Assembly (NCBI GenBank): GCA_015061765.1
Contig: SUVZ01000172.1
Coordinates: forward strand, 1-7,613
From: Lentisphaerota bacterium
GTDB lineage: Bacteria; Verrucomicrobiota; Kiritimatiellia; RFP12; UBA1067
Direction of reading: 5' to 3'
Length of the DNA stretch: 7,613 nt
Numbering within the stretch: the stretch's first letter is position 1; every line of letters starts with the position of its first letter. The notes below the pieces were generated by a model. The model was not told the DNA's origin. It saw nothing but the letters and a program-made list of their open reading frames with translations, and searched no databases. A program made the position numbers and the translations under genes. Of the stretch, positions 5,960 through 7,613 are shown piece by piece.

Positions 5960-7613
5960 ATGATGACGCTTGGCGATCCGATATTCGCGAAGGGAGAGGA
6001 TGGGCATCTCAAGTCCCGCTCCGGCTCCATTTTCATCTCCCGGGAGCATCCTGGGCTGGTCACCATCCCCGGCACCCATGCAATGCAGCGTCAGGCATGG
6101 GTCGGCGAGGTGAACCGCGTTCGCGCCGCCGAAGGCCGGCCGGCTCTCACGTCCGTCGAGATCGGAAGGCTCCTTGATTCTTCTGTGGACCTTGTTTTCT
6201 TCGAGAATGTCGTGCTGATACGTCCTGACCCGAACCGCATGGACCTTGCGTTCATGGCGGACGAAGAGCTGCAGAAGGTTGTTTCCAAGCGCCAGATCCG
6301 TTTCCTGAATACGCATGCGAAGAGGGTGCGTGACGCGCTCCGGGCGCGTGGCGAGAACTGGCGCATGGCGCGTGATGCGAAGGCCCGCGAGGAGACGGAC
6401 CGTCTCATCATGCGTGGCCGTACGGCGATCGAGAACGAGCAGATATACTACTACAACGGAAACACGGGAACCCGCTATCTCACGGTGGGCACGTATCTCC
6501 CCGTGAGCAGACTTCCCGACGGTGCGTTCCGTGCCCAGATCGAGGAGATCGTACACGGTCTCAACTCCAGGAACCGGCTTGGGATGCCGATGGTCGATCT
6601 CTTTCCGCCTACATTGAACCCCGACATCCGCAAGATGTTCGCCGATCTCGACGTGAAGTCCGTGTCTGACGTGCAGCTGCGCGCCGCCGTAGCCAAGATC
6701 GAGCTGGCCTGGCGCATGGAGATGCCGCCGGAGCTCCGGGACGAGGATCCGAAATCGAATCTCGTGTGGAAGGCCGAGATGGGTGAGGTGCTGTCGCGGA
6801 AGGCGTTCGTGACGGATGTCGGGGACCGCGATCTCATTCACGGCATAAGCCCCGAGTTCTACCGCAACATCGAATGGCTTCCCGGATGCAGGGTCGATAA
6901 CGGAAAACTGATATTCGATTCCATATACGACGAATACAACCGTACGCAGGATCCGGCCCTTGCCGAGCTCTGCGATCTCAGGGTGCGTTCCATCATCTTC
7001 AACCTGCTGAGGCTTTTCGGGTCCGTCGAGTACGTCAATGTAGGACGCATTCCGCGTTCCATGGCGCGTACGCCAGTTGCCAATGAGCGCCGTTCAGGCG
7101 TCTACATCGTCCAGTACAAGGAGCTGGGCGAGCCGATATCGCGCGTGTTCATCATCCGATTCCAGAAATGGGGCATCGCCGAACACCTCGATGAAGGCAA
7201 GGATATGCTCACTGCGATCATCGAGTCCGACACGTATTCCGACTATATTCTTGACCGCAGGCTTGCCTGCCGTCAGCTGGGGATGAGTCTGCCGCGGAAT
7301 GTGGGCTTCGGTCAGTTCACCGAGAAGTATACCGGCAACAACCAGTACCACGGCGCGACGATACGTGCGTACTACTATGTCAGGCAGTATGTGCCAGGCA
7401 TCGCCTCGGACAAGGTGCTTCCGGAGCGGTTCCACAATCCCGCGTTCGCTCTTAGGTTCGCGGAACTGATGGGGTCCGCCGCCGCGCTGGACCTTGTGGT
7501 AGGCCGCCGCGCCACTGAGACCAATGAGCCCATTTTCGACAGGAACTACGAGGTTCTGCAGATAGATCCGAAGGGGCTTCCGGTGCGTCTGATCGTCACG
7601 GACCATGCCGGCA
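5960..7613 (+). CDS. Large protein of unknown family, coupled to folD (3'-truncated by window edge)
   Basis: From ATG 5960 (a second ATG follows at 5963) the frame stays open for 551 codons to the last base, so the C-terminus is missing. The GC-rich third positions resemble folD, and the start is 2 nt past the folD stop with AAAGG (5945-5949) as a plausible ribosome site, so I take it as a real gene in the folD operon. There is no signal peptide or clear membrane segment, which suggests a cytosolic protein. I do not recognise the family. Residues about 105-165 are rich in Arg, Lys and Glu and probably helical. From about 380 onward a beta-strand-like stretch (VYIVQYKE, RVFIIRFQKWG) is followed by a helical segment, then ALDLVVGRR (509-517), N522, VLQID (532-536) and IVTDHAG (545-551). 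That order loosely recalls the catalytic D-x-x-x-GR...N...D-x-G layout of lipid-kinase and kinase-like folds, but this is an unverified inference. Large antisense frames here are shadows. Confidence 0.75.
   Translation, partial: MMTLGDPIFAKGEDGHLKSRSGSIFISREHPGLVTIPGTHAMQRQAWVGEVNRVRAAEGRPALTSVEIGRLLDSSVDLVFFENVVLIRPDPNRMDLAFMADEELQKVVSKRQIRFLNTHAKRVRDALRARGENWRMARDAKAREETDRLIMRGRTAIENEQIYYYNGNTGTRYLTVGTYLPVSRLPDGAFRAQIEEIVHGLNSRNRLGMPMVDLFPPTLNPDIRKMFADLDVKSVSDVQLRAAVAKIELAWRMEMPPELRDEDPKSNLVWKAEMGEVLSRKAFVTDVGDRDLIHGISPEFYRNIEWLPGCRVDNGKLIFDSIYDEYNRTQDPALAELCDLRVRSIIFNLLRLFGSVEYVNVGRIPRSMARTPVANERRSGVYIVQYKELGEPISRVFIIRFQKWGIAEHLDEGKDMLTAIIESDTYSDYILDRRLACRQLGMSLPRNVGFGQFTEKYTGNNQYHGATIRAYYYVRQYVPGIASDKVLPERFHNPAFALRFAELMGSAAALDLVVGRRATETNEPIFDRNYEVLQIDPKGLPVRLIVTDHAG

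Noticed and set aside
5816..6841. 341-codon open frame on the minus strand
   Set aside because: It overlaps the end of folD and the long plus-strand gene coupled to it. Its translation is low-complexity, rich in His and Arg, and has no motif or ribosome site that I can see.

Overview
The window reads as a piece of a bacterial chromosome: one accessory (defence-like) segment next to an ordinary block of metabolic genes. The metabolic genes are GC-rich and include a secreted beta-L-arabinofuranosidase-type glycosidase (DUF1680/GH127-like) with a Gram-negative-style signal peptide. This suits a plant-polysaccharide-degrading bacterium from a gut or rumen-type habitat. A member of the PVC group (Verrucomicrobiota, Kiritimatiellota or Lentisphaerota) would fit, but that placement is a guess and no marker gene here proves it.

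Layout. (1) 1-1538, plus strand: the 3' part of a large SF2 helicase fused to a C-terminal DUF559/Vsr-like PD-(D/E)XK nuclease domain. It starts upstream of the window and resembles the helicase-nuclease half of TOTE-type conflict-system proteins. (2) 1539-1814: a non-coding strip with a perfect 30-bp palindrome, a short broken RhuM-family remnant, and a hairpin that may terminate cysK. (3) 1815-2738, minus strand: cysK (O-acetylserine sulfhydrylase), complete, with a strong Shine-Dalgarno and an extended -10 promoter. (4) 2739-2994: a divergent intergenic region with a perfect 26-bp-arm hairpin, a degenerate extra copy of one arm, and a candidate promoter for the next gene. (5) 2995-4890, plus strand: the secreted GH127-like glycosidase. 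(6) 5082-5957, plus strand: folD. (7) 5960 to the window end, plus strand: an unrecognised protein of at least 551 codons that starts 2 nt after the folD stop and is still open at the edge.

Working together: folD and the downstream unknown gene almost certainly share a transcript. cysK and the glycosidase are divergent and appear independent. The accessory segment is visibly poorer in GC than the cysK block and carries gene debris, so the boundary near 1800 looks like the edge of a horizontally acquired or eroding island. The two least-explained items are the unknown 551+ residue protein, whose C-terminal part has a kinase-like residue layout, and the long palindromes on either side of cysK.
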